Shown here in pieces: positions 1 to 9,316 of a stretch of DNA of 64,000 nt. The position numbers and the translations under genes were made by a program. Source of the DNA: Methylibium sp. NZG (GTDB taxonomy: Bacteria > Pseudomonadota > Gammaproteobacteria > Burkholderiales > Burkholderiaceae_C); assembly GCA_001263235.1 (NCBI GenBank), contig LGRD01000007.1, forward strand, positions 62,001-126,000, written 5' to 3'. Each line of letters starts with the position of its first letter. Position 1 is the stretch's first letter. Under the pieces are notes generated by a model. It was given only the letters and a program-made list of their open reading frames with translations, was not told the origin of the DNA and searched no databases.

Positions 1-292
1 CGCCGAACGCCGGGGCGGCAGCGGCAAGGCAACGCGCGTGCAGGCTCGGCTGACCGTTGTTGATCCTGCGTTCGGGTGCCAGGCCGATCAGGATGTCTTG
101 ATACAGGTGGCGCGGATCGTCCGAGATCGTCGGGATGTATCCGGCCCCGACATTGACAGGCCACGGGCCGGCACCGAGATAGTCCTCACGGGGCACTGTG
201 GCAAAGGCCTCGATCAGCCGTTCGTCCGATGAGCCGCTGCTCTTGACGATGAACTCTGCGTAGAAGCGGCGGAACTCGGCGGTGGTGTTCAT
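1..292 (-). CDS. Protein-L-isoaspartate methyltransferase-like protein, N-terminal part
   Basis: The reading frame starts at an ATG (290-292) and runs off the left edge, so only about 97 residues are present. The visible part contains EDYLGAGPW, a proline/threonine segment YIPTISDDP and the stretch NNGQPSLHARCLA, which resembles proteins annotated as protein-L-isoaspartate O-methyltransferase-like (SAM-dependent). In that family the SAM-binding glycine motif follows this segment, so the catalytic core is outside the window. It is divergent from the DUF429 gene. The family call is by recalled resemblance; substrate unknown. Confidence 0.6.
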   Translation of the reverse strand, partial: MNTTAEFRRFYAEFIVKSSGSSDERLIEAFATVPREDYLGAGPWPVNVGAGYIPTISDDPRHLYQDILIGLAPERRINNGQPSLHARCLAAAAPAFG

Positions 293-378
293 GGTGTGAC
301 GTTGCTCGACCGCCGGCTGCCATTGAAGCTGACGCGAGAGTTGCCCGGTACAGTGGGTCGTGACTCTAACCGCGCCCC

Positions 379-1221
379 ATGACTCCGCCACTTCTTGACA
401 CCTCTGCTCTTGCCGGCATCGACTTCACCAGCCGCCCGACCGCGCGCAAGCCCATCACTGTCGCACTGGGGCGGCTGGAGCGAGGGGTGCTGCGGCTGGA
501 GCGGGTGGAAGAACATGCCGGCTTCGACAGCTTCTCGGCATGGCTGCAAACCCCCGGCCCGTGGCTCGGCGCGTTCGACTTTCCGTTCGGCCTGCCAAGA
601 GAGTTGGTGCAGACGCTGGGCTGGCCCACGCAGTGGCCGGCGTTGATGCAGCACTACGCGCAACTCTCGCGCGAGCAGATTCGCGCCACCTTCTCCGCGT
701 TCTGCAATGCGCGGCCGGTGGGGAAGAAGTTCGCGCACCGCGCCTGCGACGTGCCCGCCGGCTCGTCGCCGTCGATGAAGTGGGTCAACCCGCCGGTGGC
801 CTACATGCTGCATGCCGGCGTGCCTTTGCTGATGGCCGCTGGCGTGCACCTGCCCGGCTTGCACGCCGGCGATGTGAGCCGCGTGGCGCTCGAAGGCTAC
901 CCCGGCCTGCTCGCCCGCGAGCTGCTGGGCCCGCGCTCGTACAAGAGCGACGATCGCGCGAAGCAGACACCTGAGCGGCTGATCGCACGCAAGGATCTCG
1001 TCGAGGCGCTGGAGCAGGGCCGCTCGCGCCTGGGCTTGCGCCTGCGCTTGAGCCACGCACAACGCGATGCGCTGGTGGCCGACGCGTCGGGCGACCGGCT
1101 CGACGCCGTGCTGTGCCTCGTGCAGGCCGCGTGGTCGTCGGCCCAGCCCGCTTGGGGCTTGCCGGCCGAGATCGACCCGGTCGAGGGATGGATTGCGACC
1201 GCGCCGTTCGCTCACCGATGA
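379..1221 (+). CDS. DUF429 domain protein
   Basis: A 280-residue protein beginning with a DxTSxPTxRKP-like strand (LAGIDFTSRPTARKPI, residues about 12-27) followed by FDFPFGLPRE, as in DUF429 proteins, a family with a predicted RNase H-like fold. Near the C-terminus SGDRLDAVLCLVQA carries the late acidic residue expected of that fold. No biochemical role is established for this branch. The ATG at 379 lies about 90 bp from the divergent methyltransferase start. Its stop is followed by a tandem-repeat region and a convergent small gene. Confidence 0.7.
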   Translation: MTPPLLDTSALAGIDFTSRPTARKPITVALGRLERGVLRLERVEEHAGFDSFSAWLQTPGPWLGAFDFPFGLPRELVQTLGWPTQWPALMQHYAQLSREQIRATFSAFCNARPVGKKFAHRACDVPAGSSPSMKWVNPPVAYMLHAGVPLLMAAGVHLPGLHAGDVSRVALEGYPGLLARELLGPRSYKSDDRAKQTPERLIARKDLVEALEQGRSRLGLRLRLSHAQRDALVADASGDRLDAVLCLVQAAWSSAQPAWGLPAEIDPVEGWIATAPFAHR

Positions 1222-1285
1222 CCGGGGGCGACCCGCTGCGCGTGCCCTCACCGCGGGTTGTCGGGCGTGCGCGTGAATGGGGGAT

Positions 1286-1345
1286 TCAGCGGGCAAATCA
1301 GCGAGCGACTCGGCGGGCGACTCAGCAGGCGACTCAGCGAGCGGC
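1286..1345. repeat. Degenerate 12-bp tandem repeat (about 4.5 units)
   Basis: Units resembling GGGCGACTCAGC follow one another with one or two changes each (for example GAGCGACTCGGC, AGGCGACTCAGC). The array lies between the DUF429 stop and the convergent small gene and covers the last codons and stop of that gene. Confidence 0.8.
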
Positions 1346-1525
1346 CGGCTTGAAGTACCGCGCTTCGAGCGACCTCGCGTTGGTCAGCCGCAGCGCCAGC
1401 AGCACCCGCTCGAGCCAGCTCAGCGGCTGCACGCGCCCATCGGGCATGGTCAGCACGGGGCCGAGGATGGGCTCGTCTTCGATGCGCGATTCCTGGAACT
1501 TCTGCGCTTGAACGGATGAATTCAT
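1334..1525 (-). CDS. Small conserved-looking hypothetical protein (63 aa)
   Basis: A 63-residue frame with an AGGAG ribosome binding site six bases before its ATG, which supports translation. The product has an acidic N-terminal half with DEPILGPVLTMPDGRV and a basic amphipathic C-terminal half with LERVLLALRLTNARSLEARY. No signal peptide or membrane segment is seen and I do not recognise a family. It lies downstream of the amino-acid transporter operon on the same strand, but about 200 bp and a tandem-repeat array separate them. The 3' end overlaps another repeat array. Confidence 0.6.
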   Translation of the reverse strand: MNSSVQAQKFQESRIEDEPILGPVLTMPDGRVQPLSWLERVLLALRLTNARSLEARYFKPAAR

Positions 1526-1620
1526 GCTCGCTCCTGTTGAAGTGGGCCGCGCCCCTGGCGCCGCCCCGTGTTGTAACCAGACGTAGTCTACGGCGCGGCG
1601 CGCGGGGCTTGGGGACCGTT

Positions 1621-1688
1621 ACGCAACGAGATACGCAACGAGATACGCAACGAGATACGCAACGAGATACGCAACGAGATACGCAACG
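1621..1688. repeat. 12-bp tandem repeat, about 5.7 perfect units
   Basis: The unit ACGCAACGAGAT is repeated five times without change and then begins a sixth time (ACGCAACG). It lies in the roughly 200-bp gap between the stop of the amino-acid permease and the start of the small gene. No gene is visible in this gap. Perfect copies suggest recent slippage or a contraction-prone array. Confidence 0.95.
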
Positions 1689-1726
1689 TCGGGCCGAGGG
1701 GCGCAGATTCTTGCTTCCCGAAACGT

Positions 1727-2881
1727 TCAGGCGCGTCGCGTCCCTGCGTTGAGCCGCCGCTCGATCCACCGGCTGTAGCGCGACAGCGCAAAGCAGAACA
1801 CAAAGTAGACCGCCGCGACGAAGAGCTGCCCTTCGATGAAGAACCGGCGCCAGTTCGCATCGCCCAGCGCCAGTTGCAGCGCGCCGGTCAGGTCGTACAG
1901 GCTCACGATGGTGACGAGCGAGGTGTCCTTGAGCGCGCCGATGCAGGTGTTGACGAGGGCCGGCACCACACTGCGCAGCGACTGCGGCAGCACCACCGTG
2001 AGCGTGGTCTGCCAGTAGCCCAGCCCAAGCGCCTGCGCCGCCAGCACCTGGCCTTGGGGCACGCCCTGCAAGCCGCCGCGCACCACTTCGGCCAGGTGGG
2101 CGGCGCCGAACAGCGTCAGGCCGACCAGCACGCGCAGCAGCACGTCCACCGTGCTGTCTTGCGGCATCAGCAGCGGCAGCATGAACGAGGCCATGAACAG
2201 CACGGCGATCAGCGGCACGCCGCGCAGCAGCTCGACGTACACCGTGCAGAGCCAGCGGATGCCCGGCCACGGCGACTGGCGCCCCAAGGCCAGCAGCACC
2301 GCCAGCGGGAAGGCCAGAACCAGGCTCGCGGTGGACAGCAGCAGCGTCAGCGGCAGGCCGCCCCACAGTGAGGTGTCGACCGGCGTCAGGCCGAACGCGC
2401 CGCCGCGCATCAGCACGAAGACCACGCCGACCACCGCTGCCCATGCGGCCAGCAGCACGGTGGGTCGGAACCGCAGGAGCGCCCGCCCCAAGAGCGGCCA
2501 CCGGGCCGGTCGAGCGAATGGCCACCAGCCGCTGATGACGATCATCACCACCAGCAACACGCAGGCCGCCAGCGGCCGCCAGTGCGCGTCGTGCGGGTAG
2601 CGGCCGAACAGGATCAGGCGGTGCTTTTCGGCCACCACGCCCCAGCACGCGCCGAGCTCGGCCGCGGCGCGGCAAGCAGCGTTGTCGGCAACGAAGACGG
2701 CGTGGGCAACGCCCCAGCGCCACAACGGCGGCAGCGCCCAGACGAGCGCGCTCAGCACGGCCAGCGTGGCGAAGGTGTTGAGCCAGCCGTCGAACAGATT
2801 GCGCCGAAGCCACGGCCACGCGCCGTTGTGCAGGGAGCCACGGGTTGCGTCGCGACCGTGCGCGCGGGCCAGCGAAGTCAT
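1727..2881 (-). CDS. aapM: General L-amino-acid ABC transporter permease, AapM type
   Basis: A 384-residue inner-membrane permease of the HisMQ family. Hydrophobic segments occur throughout, and the EAA-loop region is seen in AAQALGLGYWQTTLTVVLPQ. The N-terminal periplasmic insertion containing WGVVAEKHRLILFGRYP matches the long AapM type rather than the short GlnP type. Its ATG overlaps the stop of the upstream permease (ATGA), indicating translational coupling. Partner of the aapQ- and aapJ-like genes. No ATP-binding subunit follows; the next features are a repeat array and a 63-residue gene. Confidence 0.85.
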   Translation of the reverse strand: MTSLARAHGRDATRGSLHNGAWPWLRRNLFDGWLNTFATLAVLSALVWALPPLWRWGVAHAVFVADNAACRAAAELGACWGVVAEKHRLILFGRYPHDAHWRPLAACVLLVVMIVISGWWPFARPARWPLLGRALLRFRPTVLLAAWAAVVGVVFVLMRGGAFGLTPVDTSLWGGLPLTLLLSTASLVLAFPLAVLLALGRQSPWPGIRWLCTVYVELLRGVPLIAVLFMASFMLPLLMPQDSTVDVLLRVLVGLTLFGAAHLAEVVRGGLQGVPQGQVLAAQALGLGYWQTTLTVVLPQSLRSVVPALVNTCIGALKDTSLVTIVSLYDLTGALQLALGDANWRRFFIEGQLFVAAVYFVFCFALSRYSRWIERRLNAGTRRA

Positions 2882-3900
2882 CGACGCGACCCACCGAGCG
2901 CGCGCCGCTCGAACGCGCTCAGGCACCACGAGGTCAGCAGCGACAGCGTGAGGTACACCGCCATCACGATTGCCATGCACTCGAATGCGCGGCCGGTCTG
3001 GTTCAGCGAGCTGTGGGCGATCGACACCAGTTCGGGGTAGCCCACCGCCACCGCGAGCGACGAGTTCTTCGTCAGGCTCAGCGACTGGCTGGTGAGCGGC
3101 GGCACGATCACGCGCAGCGCCTGCGGCAGCACCACCCACCGCAGCGCCGCCACGCGCGACAAGCCCAGCGCCGCACCCGCCTCGTGCTGCCCCAGCGGCA
3201 CGGCCTGGATGCCGGCGCGCACGATCTCGGCGATGAAGGCGGCGCTGTAGGTGGTCAGGCCGAGCAGCACGGTCAGGTACTCGGGTGTGACCGAGCCGCC
3301 GCCAGCCACGTTCAGGCCCGCCTGCTGCGGAACGTCCCAGCCCCAAAACCCGCCAGCGCCAGCCAGCGCCCCGCCACCTTCAAACGTCGGAATCGGAAAC
3401 TGCAGCCCGTTCTTGCTCAAGAACACCCCGCCCGGCGGGCGCAGCGCCTGCTCGATGGGCGGCAGCGCTTCGGTCAGCACGAAGTACCAGGCGAACAACT
3501 GCAGCAGCAGCGGCACATTGCGAAAGCACTCCACATACGCGCCGCACAGCGCACGCACGAGCACGTTGCGCGAGAGCCGCCCCACGCCCACCAGCGTGCC
3601 CAGCCCGGTGGCCAGCACGATGCCGACCACCGCCACGCGCAAGGTGTTGCCCAGGCCAACGAGGAACGCCTTGCCGTAGCTCTCGGCCGAGTCGAACGGC
3701 ACCAGGCTCTCGCCGATTGAAAAGCCGGCTGGCTGGGTGATGAAGTCGAAGCCGCTCTGGATGCCCCGCAGCCGCATGTTCTCCAGCGTGTGGTGCAGCA
3801 GCCAGGCGCCCGCGCCGGCCAGCAGCGCCACCGCAAGCCCTTGCCAAAGCACCCGCCTGAGCGTGCTCAGCACTCGCCCGCGCGACGAAAGGCGGCGCAT
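2878..3900 (-). CDS. aapQ: General L-amino-acid ABC transporter permease, AapQ type
   Basis: A 340-residue HisMQ-type permease. Features include GFDFITQPAGFSIGESLV, a segment typical of AapQ and related long permeases, VECFRNVPLLLQLFAWYF, and the cytoplasmic EAA loop GQHEAGAALGLSRVAALRWV. The ATG at 3898-3900 lies 17 bp after the stop of the binding-protein gene; longer upstream frames are not needed. It would form the heterodimeric channel with the AapM-like protein, carrying amino acids into the cytoplasm. Confidence 0.85.
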   Translation of the reverse strand: MRRLSSRGRVLSTLRRVLWQGLAVALLAGAGAWLLHHTLENMRLRGIQSGFDFITQPAGFSIGESLVPFDSAESYGKAFLVGLGNTLRVAVVGIVLATGLGTLVGVGRLSRNVLVRALCGAYVECFRNVPLLLQLFAWYFVLTEALPPIEQALRPPGGVFLSKNGLQFPIPTFEGGGALAGAGGFWGWDVPQQAGLNVAGGGSVTPEYLTVLLGLTTYSAAFIAEIVRAGIQAVPLGQHEAGAALGLSRVAALRWVVLPQALRVIVPPLTSQSLSLTKNSSLAVAVGYPELVSIAHSSLNQTGRAFECMAIVMAVYLTLSLLTSWCLSAFERRALGGSRR

Positions 3901-3917
3901 GTGCGGCGGCAGCGCCG

Positions 3918-4958
3918 CTACCGCACCGGCGGTGCGTACACCAAGCCGCCCTGGTTCCACAGGTTGTTCAACCCGCGCGGCAACTGCAGCACCGACTTCG
4001 GCCCCAGGTTGCGCTCGAAGACCTCGCCGTAGTGGCCCACCGCCTTGATGGCGCGGTAGGCCCAGTCCTTGTCCAGGCCGAGCAGCCGGCCGGTGTCGTC
4101 CGACGTGCCGAGCAGGCGCTGCACCGCCGGGTCGGCGCTCTCGGCCTTGAAGCGGTCCACCGTGGCCTGCGCGATGCCGTGCTCCTCGGCCTCGATCAGC
4201 GCGAACACCACCCACTTGACGATCGCAAACCACTCGTCGTCGCCGCGCCGCACCACCGGTCCGAGCGGCTCCTTCGAGATGATCTCCGGCAGGATCACGT
4301 GGTCGGCCGGCTGGCCCGACTCAAAGTTGCGCACCGCGGCCAGCGCCGACGCGTCGGTCGTGTAGGCCTGGCAGCGGCCCGAGAAGTAGGCTTTGTTGGT
4401 GGCCTCCTGCGTCTCGAAGACGACCGGCTTGAGGTTCAGGGCCGCGGCCTTGGAAAAGTCGGCCAGGTTCTTCTCGGTCGTGGTGCCGGACTGCACGCAC
4501 ACCGTGGCGCCCTTGAGCTGCCGGGCGCTGGCGAGCTTGAGCTTGGCCGGCGCCATGAAGCCCTGGCCGTCGTAGTAGGTCACGCCGGTGAAGTGCAGGC
4601 CGAGCGACGCGTCGCGCGTGAGCGTCCAGGTGGTGTTGCGCGACAGCACATCCACCTCGCCTGCCTGCAGCGCGGCAAACCGCTGCGCGGCGTTCAGCGG
4701 CACCCACTTGACCCGGTTCGCGTCGCCCAGCACCGCGGCGGCGAGGGCCTTGCAGACGTCCACGTCGAGCCCCGCCCAGCGGCCCTGGCTGTCGGCTGCG
4801 GCAAAGCCAGGAAAGCCGGGGTTGACGCCGCACACCAGTTGGCCGCGCTGCTGGATGGCATCGAGCGTCTTGCCGGCGTGGGCCGCGCCGGCAAACGTGA
4901 CGGCAAACATGATGGCAAAAGCGGCGAACGAGGCGGCGGCGAAGATCGGTATGCGCAT
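3918..4958 (-). CDS. aapJ: General L-amino-acid ABC transporter periplasmic binding protein, AapJ type
   Basis: A 346-residue type-2 periplasmic binding protein with a cleavable signal peptide (hydrophobic stretch, then GAAHAGKTLDAIQQRG). The core motifs are VCGVNPGFPGFAAAD, GLDVDVCKALAAAV and VLSRNTTWTLTRDAS, as in AapJ/BztA proteins. The ATG at 4956-4958 is preferred because GAGGTG precedes it closely; a GTG nine bases upstream is an alternative. First gene of the binding protein-permease-permease operon. Confidence 0.88.
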   Translation of the reverse strand: MRIPIFAAASFAAFAIMFAVTFAGAAHAGKTLDAIQQRGQLVCGVNPGFPGFAAADSQGRWAGLDVDVCKALAAAVLGDANRVKWVPLNAAQRFAALQAGEVDVLSRNTTWTLTRDASLGLHFTGVTYYDGQGFMAPAKLKLASARQLKGATVCVQSGTTTEKNLADFSKAAALNLKPVVFETQEATNKAYFSGRCQAYTTDASALAAVRNFESGQPADHVILPEIISKEPLGPVVRRGDDEWFAIVKWVVFALIEAEEHGIAQATVDRFKAESADPAVQRLLGTSDDTGRLLGLDKDWAYRAIKAVGHYGEVFERNLGPKSVLQLPRGLNNLWNQGGLVYAPPVR

Positions 4959-5096
4959 GGCGGGCACCTCGGGTGACTTGACGGGGCGAGCCCGCTGAAT
5001 TGTGATTCATCACCGCGCTATCGCTGCGCAAGGCCGGCAGTGCGCGCGCGCAGCATCGAACCGGGTTCACCCCTCAGCCATGAAAGGAGAAGTGCA

Positions 5097-5534
5097 ATGC
5101 GCGTGATGGTGATGGTCAAGGCCACCAAAGAATCGGAAGCCGGCAAGATGCCCGCCACCGAACTGATGGCGGCGATGGGCGCCTACAACGAAGCGCTGGT
5201 CAAGGCCGGCGTGATGCTCGCGGGCGAGGGGCTGCACCCGAGCGTACGCGGCAAGCGCGTGCGCTTCTCGGGCGAGCAGCGCACCGTGATCGACGGGCCG
5301 TTCACCGAAACCGGGGAATTGGTCGCCGGCTTCTGGCTGTGGCAGGTCAAGTCGATGGAAGAGGCGGTCGAGTGGGTGCGCCGCTGCCCGAACCCGATGG
5401 AGAGCGACTCCGACATCGAGATCCGCCAGGTGTTCGAGGCCGAAGACTTCGGCGCGGAGTTCACGCCGGCGCTGCGCGCGCAGGAAGACCGGCTGCGTGC
5501 GGACGTCGATGCGGCGGCGAACAAGCCGCGCTGA
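5097..5534 (+). CDS. YciI/YCII-related family protein
   Basis: A 145-residue protein with the YCII-related fold signature: MRVMVMVKATKESEAG at the start, then GEGLHPSVRGKRV, VIDGPFTETGELVAGFWLW and RCPNPMESDSDIEIRQV. The family is a dimeric alpha-beta barrel related to stress-response and DGPF-domain proteins; the conserved DGPF motif is present. Enzymatic role is unknown. An AAAGGAGA ribosome binding site sits seven to eight bases before the ATG. It appears monocistronic, between the divergent aap operon and a convergent Bug protein. Confidence 0.85.
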   Translation: MRVMVMVKATKESEAGKMPATELMAAMGAYNEALVKAGVMLAGEGLHPSVRGKRVRFSGEQRTVIDGPFTETGELVAGFWLWQVKSMEEAVEWVRRCPNPMESDSDIEIRQVFEAEDFGAEFTPALRAQEDRLRADVDAAANKPR

Positions 5535-5654
5535 CCGACGCGCCGCAAGAGACGCAGTGACAACAACGCAGACTGACGAAGCAAACTGAAAAGCGCTCCG
5601 ACCCAGCGCCGCTCGCCGCTCGCCGCTCGCCGGTCTTCGTCGGTACTCGGCGCG

Positions 5655-6644
5655 TCAATCCGCCTTGAACCCCGACGCCTTGACCACCGGCGCCCAGCGC
5701 TCGGTGTCGCGCTTCATCAGCGCGGCCAGGTCGGCGGCTGAGCCGCCGGTGGGCTCCAGGCCGAGCTTGGCAAACCGCTCGCGCACTTCCGGCGCGGCGA
5801 GTGCGGTGTTGATGGCGGCGTTGATCTGGCGGACGGTCGCCTCGGGCGTTTTGGCGGGCGCGTAGACGGCGAACCAGCTCGTGCCTTCAACGCCCTTGAG
5901 GCCGGCCTCGGCAAACGTCGGCACGTCGGCCAGCAGCGGGCTGCGCTGCGCGCCCGAGCTGGCCAGCAGGCGCACCTTGCCGCCGCGGTGCAGCTCGATC
6001 TGGTCGACCAGCGTGTCGATGGCGGTGGAGACCTGGTTGCCCATCAGCGCCGTCATCAGCGGGCCGCCGCCGTTGTAGGGCACGTGCACCAGGTCGAGCG
6101 CGGCGCCGCGCGCGATCATCACGCCGAAGAAGTGCGGCAGGCTGCCCGGCGCCGGCGTGCCGAAGTTGGCGGCAGTCGGGTTGGCCTTGAACCACGCCAG
6201 CAGCTCGGCCACGTTCTTCGCCGGGTGGGTGGCGTTGACCGACAGCGCGAACTGGAAGTTGGCGACGTGCGCGACCGGCGCAAAGTCCACCAGCGGGTCG
6301 TAGGGCAACTTGCTGAAGACGAGCGGCGCGAGCACCGGCACGACGATCGGCGCGAGCATGAGCGTGGCGCCATCGGCCGGCGCGTTCTTCAGCATCTCGG
6401 CGGCGATGCGGCCGCCCGCGCCGGGCTTGTTCTCGACCGTGACGGTCTGCTTCAACTCGTCCTTCAGCCGCTCGGCGAGCAAGCGCGCGGCGATGTCGGC
6501 CGAGCCGCCGGGGGCGAAGCCGACGACGAGCTTGACGGGTTTGTCGACCTGCGCCGAGGCGGCCAGCGCGGCGAAAACAAGCGTCGCCGCGAGGCCGGCG
6601 GTGCGGATCGATCGAGCGACGGTGTGGCAGCGGGTGAGATGCAT
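5655..6644 (-). CDS. Bug-type tripartite tricarboxylate transporter binding protein
   Basis: A 329-residue periplasmic solute-binding protein of the Bug/TctC family. A signal peptide ends around AALAASAQVDKP, followed by the hallmark KLVVGFAPGGSADIAARL and VENKPGAGGRIAAEML. A GGAG ribosome binding site precedes the ATG at 6642-6644. No TctA or TctB membrane genes are adjacent, which is common for the very expanded Bug family in Burkholderiales. Ligand cannot be predicted. The upstream region contains a REP-like palindrome. Confidence 0.85.
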   Translation of the reverse strand: MHLTRCHTVARSIRTAGLAATLVFAALAASAQVDKPVKLVVGFAPGGSADIAARLLAERLKDELKQTVTVENKPGAGGRIAAEMLKNAPADGATLMLAPIVVPVLAPLVFSKLPYDPLVDFAPVAHVANFQFALSVNATHPAKNVAELLAWFKANPTAANFGTPAPGSLPHFFGVMIARGAALDLVHVPYNGGGPLMTALMGNQVSTAIDTLVDQIELHRGGKVRLLASSGAQRSPLLADVPTFAEAGLKGVEGTSWFAVYAPAKTPEATVRQINAAINTALAAPEVRERFAKLGLEPTGGSAADLAALMKRDTERWAPVVKASGFKAD

Positions 6645-6692
6645 TCGGGTCTCCGTAGATGGTTGTGCGGGCCGCAACTTACCACCGCTTTG

Positions 6693-6742
6693 CCGTTCGC
6701 CCTGAGCTTGTCGAAGGGCTTCGACAGGCTCAGCCCGAACGG
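6693..6742. repeat. REP-like palindrome, copy 1
   Basis: A 50-bp near-perfect inverted repeat: the left arm begins CCGTTCGCCCTGAGCTTG and the right arm ends CAGGCTCAGCCCGAACGG around a central TCGAAGGGCTTCGA. I recall dispersed copies of this palindrome in Comamonadaceae-type genomes. It lies in the intergenic region between divergent genes. A second, less perfect copy is at 9701-9770. Confidence 0.85.
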
Positions 6743-6781
6743 AGACGGGGGTTCGTTGGTGCTGCCTCAATAATGTGCCGC

Positions 6782-9316
6782 ATGGACCGGCCCGCCGCCC
6801 CGCTGCACGGCGCCGCTGCGAACGCTGACGCGAACGCAGCCAACACGGCGCTTTCGGAACCCGACACATCGCTCGCGAGCCGCTGGTTCGACGCGCGCGG
6901 CTGGCAGCCGTTTGACTTCCAGCGCGAGGTGTGGGCCGCGATGCTGGCCGGCCGCAGCGGCCTGCTGCACGCCAACACCGGCAGCGGCAAAACCTACGCG
7001 GTTTGGTGGGGCGCGCTGGTGCGCGGGCTGGCGCTGGCGCCGCCTGCGCAGGGCAAGTCGCCCTCCACCAAGGCGGCTGCGCCGCTGGGCGTGCTGTGGC
7101 TCACGCCGATGCGCGCGCTTAGCGCAGACACCGCGCGTGCGTTGCAGGCACCGGTCACCGAACTCGGCTTGAACTGGACCGTGGGTCAGCGCACCGGCGA
7201 CACCGCCGCGGCCGAGCGCGCGCGGCAGGACCGGCGCTTCCCCACCGCGCTCGTCACCACCCCCGAGTCGCTGAGCCTGATGCTCACGCGCGAACACGCG
7301 CGCGACGAACTGGCCGGCGTGCACAGCGTCATCGTCGATGAATGGCACGAGCTGATGGGCAACAAGCGCGGCGTGCAGGTGCAGGTTGCGCTGGCGCGGC
7401 TGCGCCGCTGGAACCCGCAGCTCGCGGTGTGGGGCCTGAGCGCCACGCTGGGCAATGTGGATGAGGCGATGCACGTGCTGCTCGGCCACGAGCACGGCAC
7501 GCGAGTGCAAGGCCGCGTGGACAAGACGCTGTTGATCGACACGCTGATCCCGCCCGACCCCGGCCGCTTTTCGTGGGGTGGCCACTTGGGCGCGCAGATG
7601 CAGATGCCGGTGATTGCCGAGATCGAGCGCAGCGGCACCACGCTGGTCTTCACCAACACACGCTCGCAGGCCGAGATCTGGTACCAGCTGCTGATCCAGG
7701 AGCGGCCCGACTGGGCCGGTGTGGTGGCACTGCACCACGGCTCGCTGGACCGCGACACGCGCGAGTGGGTCGAGCTCGGGCTGAAGGAAGGGCGGCTGAA
7801 GGCGGTGGTGGCGACCTCTTCGCTCGACCTCGGCGTTGACTTCTTGCCGGTCGAGCGCGTGCTGCAGATCGGCAGCGCCAAGGGCATCGCCCGGCTGCTG
7901 CAGCGCGCTGGCCGCAGCGGCCACGCGCCGGGGCGGCCGAGCCGCATCACGCTCGTGCCGACCAACACGTTGGAGCTGGTGGAGGCCGCAGCGGCGCGGC
8001 GCGCTGCTGCGGCCGGCAAGATCGAAAAGCGTGCCTCGCCGGAGAAGCCGCTGGACGTGCTGGTGCAGCATTTGGTGACGGTGGCGCTGGGCGGCGGTTT
8101 CGAGCGTGATGCGATGTTCGCTGAGGTGCGGTGTGCCCACGCGTACCGCGAACTCACGAACGACGAGTTCCAGTGGGCGCTCGACTTCGTCGAGAAAGGC
8201 GGTGCCAGCCTCACCGCCTACCCCGACTACCACCGCGTCGTGAACGTCGACGGCGTCTACCGCGTGCCCGACCGCGGCATCGCCAAGCGCCACCGGCTGC
8301 AAGTGGGCACGATCGTCAGCGACGCGTCGATGAGCGTGAAGTACCTGAGCGGCGGCAAGATCGGCGTGATGGAAGAGAGCTTCATCGCGCGGCTGCGCCA
8401 GGGCGACTGCTTCGTGTTCGCCGGCCGCGTGCTTGAGTTCATTCGCACGCAGGACATGACCGCGTACGTGAAGAAGGCGACTAAGCCGCGCGGCATCGTG
8501 CCGAGTTGGGGCGGAGCGAAGATGCCGCTGTCCAGCGAACTGGCCGACGCGGTGCTGGAGCTGCTGGCCGGTGCGGCGCAGGGCGACTGGCTTGAGCCCG
8601 AGATGCAGGCTGCCATGCCGATGCTGAGCACGCAGGCCAAGCTCTCCCGCCTGCCCACGCCGGCCACGCTGCTGGTCGAGCAGTTCCGCTCGCGCGAAGG
8701 GCAGCATGTGTTCCTGTACCCGTTTGCCGGGCGCAACGTGCACATGGGGCTGGCGAGTTTGCTGGCGTGGCGGCTGTCGCGGCATGCGCCCAACACCTTC
8801 AGCCTGTCGGTCAACGACCATGGTTTCGAGCTGTTGAGTGCCGAGGCAATGGATGTGAGCGCATTGCTCGACCAGACCGTGTTCGCCACCGACAACCTGC
8901 TCACCGACGTGCTGGCCAGCCTCAACGCCGGCGAACTCGCGCAGCGCCGCTTCCGCGAGATCGCGCGCGTGGCCGGGCTGGTGTTCACTGGCTACCCCGG
9001 CGCGCCCAAGAGCAGCAAGCAACTGCAGGCGTCGAGTGGCTTGTTCTTCGAGGTCTTCCGCAAGTACGACGCGACAAACCTGCTGCTGAGCCAGGCGCAG
9101 ACCGAGGTGCTGAGCCAGGAGCTGGACATCGCGCGCCTGAAGGCCAGCCTGCGCCGCATGGCGAGCCTGCGCGTCGAGTTCGTCGAGCTCAAGGCGCCGA
9201 GCCCGTTCAGCCTGCCGCTGATGGTCGAGCGCTTCCGCGAAAAGCTCAGCACCGAGAAGCTCGCCGACCGGCTGGCGCGAATCATCAAGGACGCAGAGAG
9301 AGTGGCCGACCGGTGA
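6782..9316 (+). CDS. Lhr-type ligase-associated DEXH box DNA helicase
   Basis: An 844-residue superfamily 2 helicase resembling the ligase-associated DNA damage response DEXH helicase family. Walker A is ANTGSGKT (residues about 67-74), motif II is DEWH, motif III SAT, and motif VI is [12 protein letters not shown]. The Lhr winged-helix/core region fills the C-terminal half ([13 protein letters not shown] and following). It probably acts as an ATP-driven 3'-5' helicase in DNA repair, as known for Lhr. The usual partners (ATP-dependent ligase, exonuclease, metallophosphoesterase) are not beside it here. The ATG at 6782 is chosen; an upstream ATG at 6773 is possible. Confidence 0.85.
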   Translation: MDRPAAPLHGAAANADANAANTALSEPDTSLASRWFDARGWQPFDFQREVWAAMLAGRSGLLHANTGSGKTYAVWWGALVRGLALAPPAQGKSPSTKAAAPLGVLWLTPMRALSADTARALQAPVTELGLNWTVGQRTGDTAAAERARQDRRFPTALVTTPESLSLMLTREHARDELAGVHSVIVDEWHELMGNKRGVQVQVALARLRRWNPQLAVWGLSATLGNVDEAMHVLLGHEHGTRVQGRVDKTLLIDTLIPPDPGRFSWGGHLGAQMQMPVIAEIERSGTTLVFTNTRSQAEIWYQLLIQERPDWAGVVALHHGSLDRDTREWVELGLKEGRLKAVVATSSLDLGVDFLPVERVLQIGSAKGIARLLQRAGRSGHAPGRPSRITLVPTNTLELVEAAAARRAAAAGKIEKRASPEKPLDVLVQHLVTVALGGGFERDAMFAEVRCAHAYRELTNDEFQWALDFVEKGGASLTAYPDYHRVVNVDGVYRVPDRGIAKRHRLQVGTIVSDASMSVKYLSGGKIGVMEESFIARLRQGDCFVFAGRVLEFIRTQDMTAYVKKATKPRGIVPSWGGAKMPLSSELADAVLELLAGAAQGDWLEPEMQAAMPMLSTQAKLSRLPTPATLLVEQFRSREGQHVFLYPFAGRNVHMGLASLLAWRLSRHAPNTFSLSVNDHGFELLSAEAMDVSALLDQTVFATDNLLTDVLASLNAGELAQRRFREIARVAGLVFTGYPGAPKSSKQLQASSGLFFEVFRKYDATNLLLSQAQTEVLSQELDIARLKASLRRMASLRVEFVELKAPSPFSLPLMVERFREKLSTEKLADRLARIIKDAERVADR

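Noticed and set aside
6767-9022. Long minus-strand frame opposite the helicase gene
   Set aside because: His/Arg/Gln-rich shadow translation with no recognisable motif; the plus-strand helicase motifs are complete.
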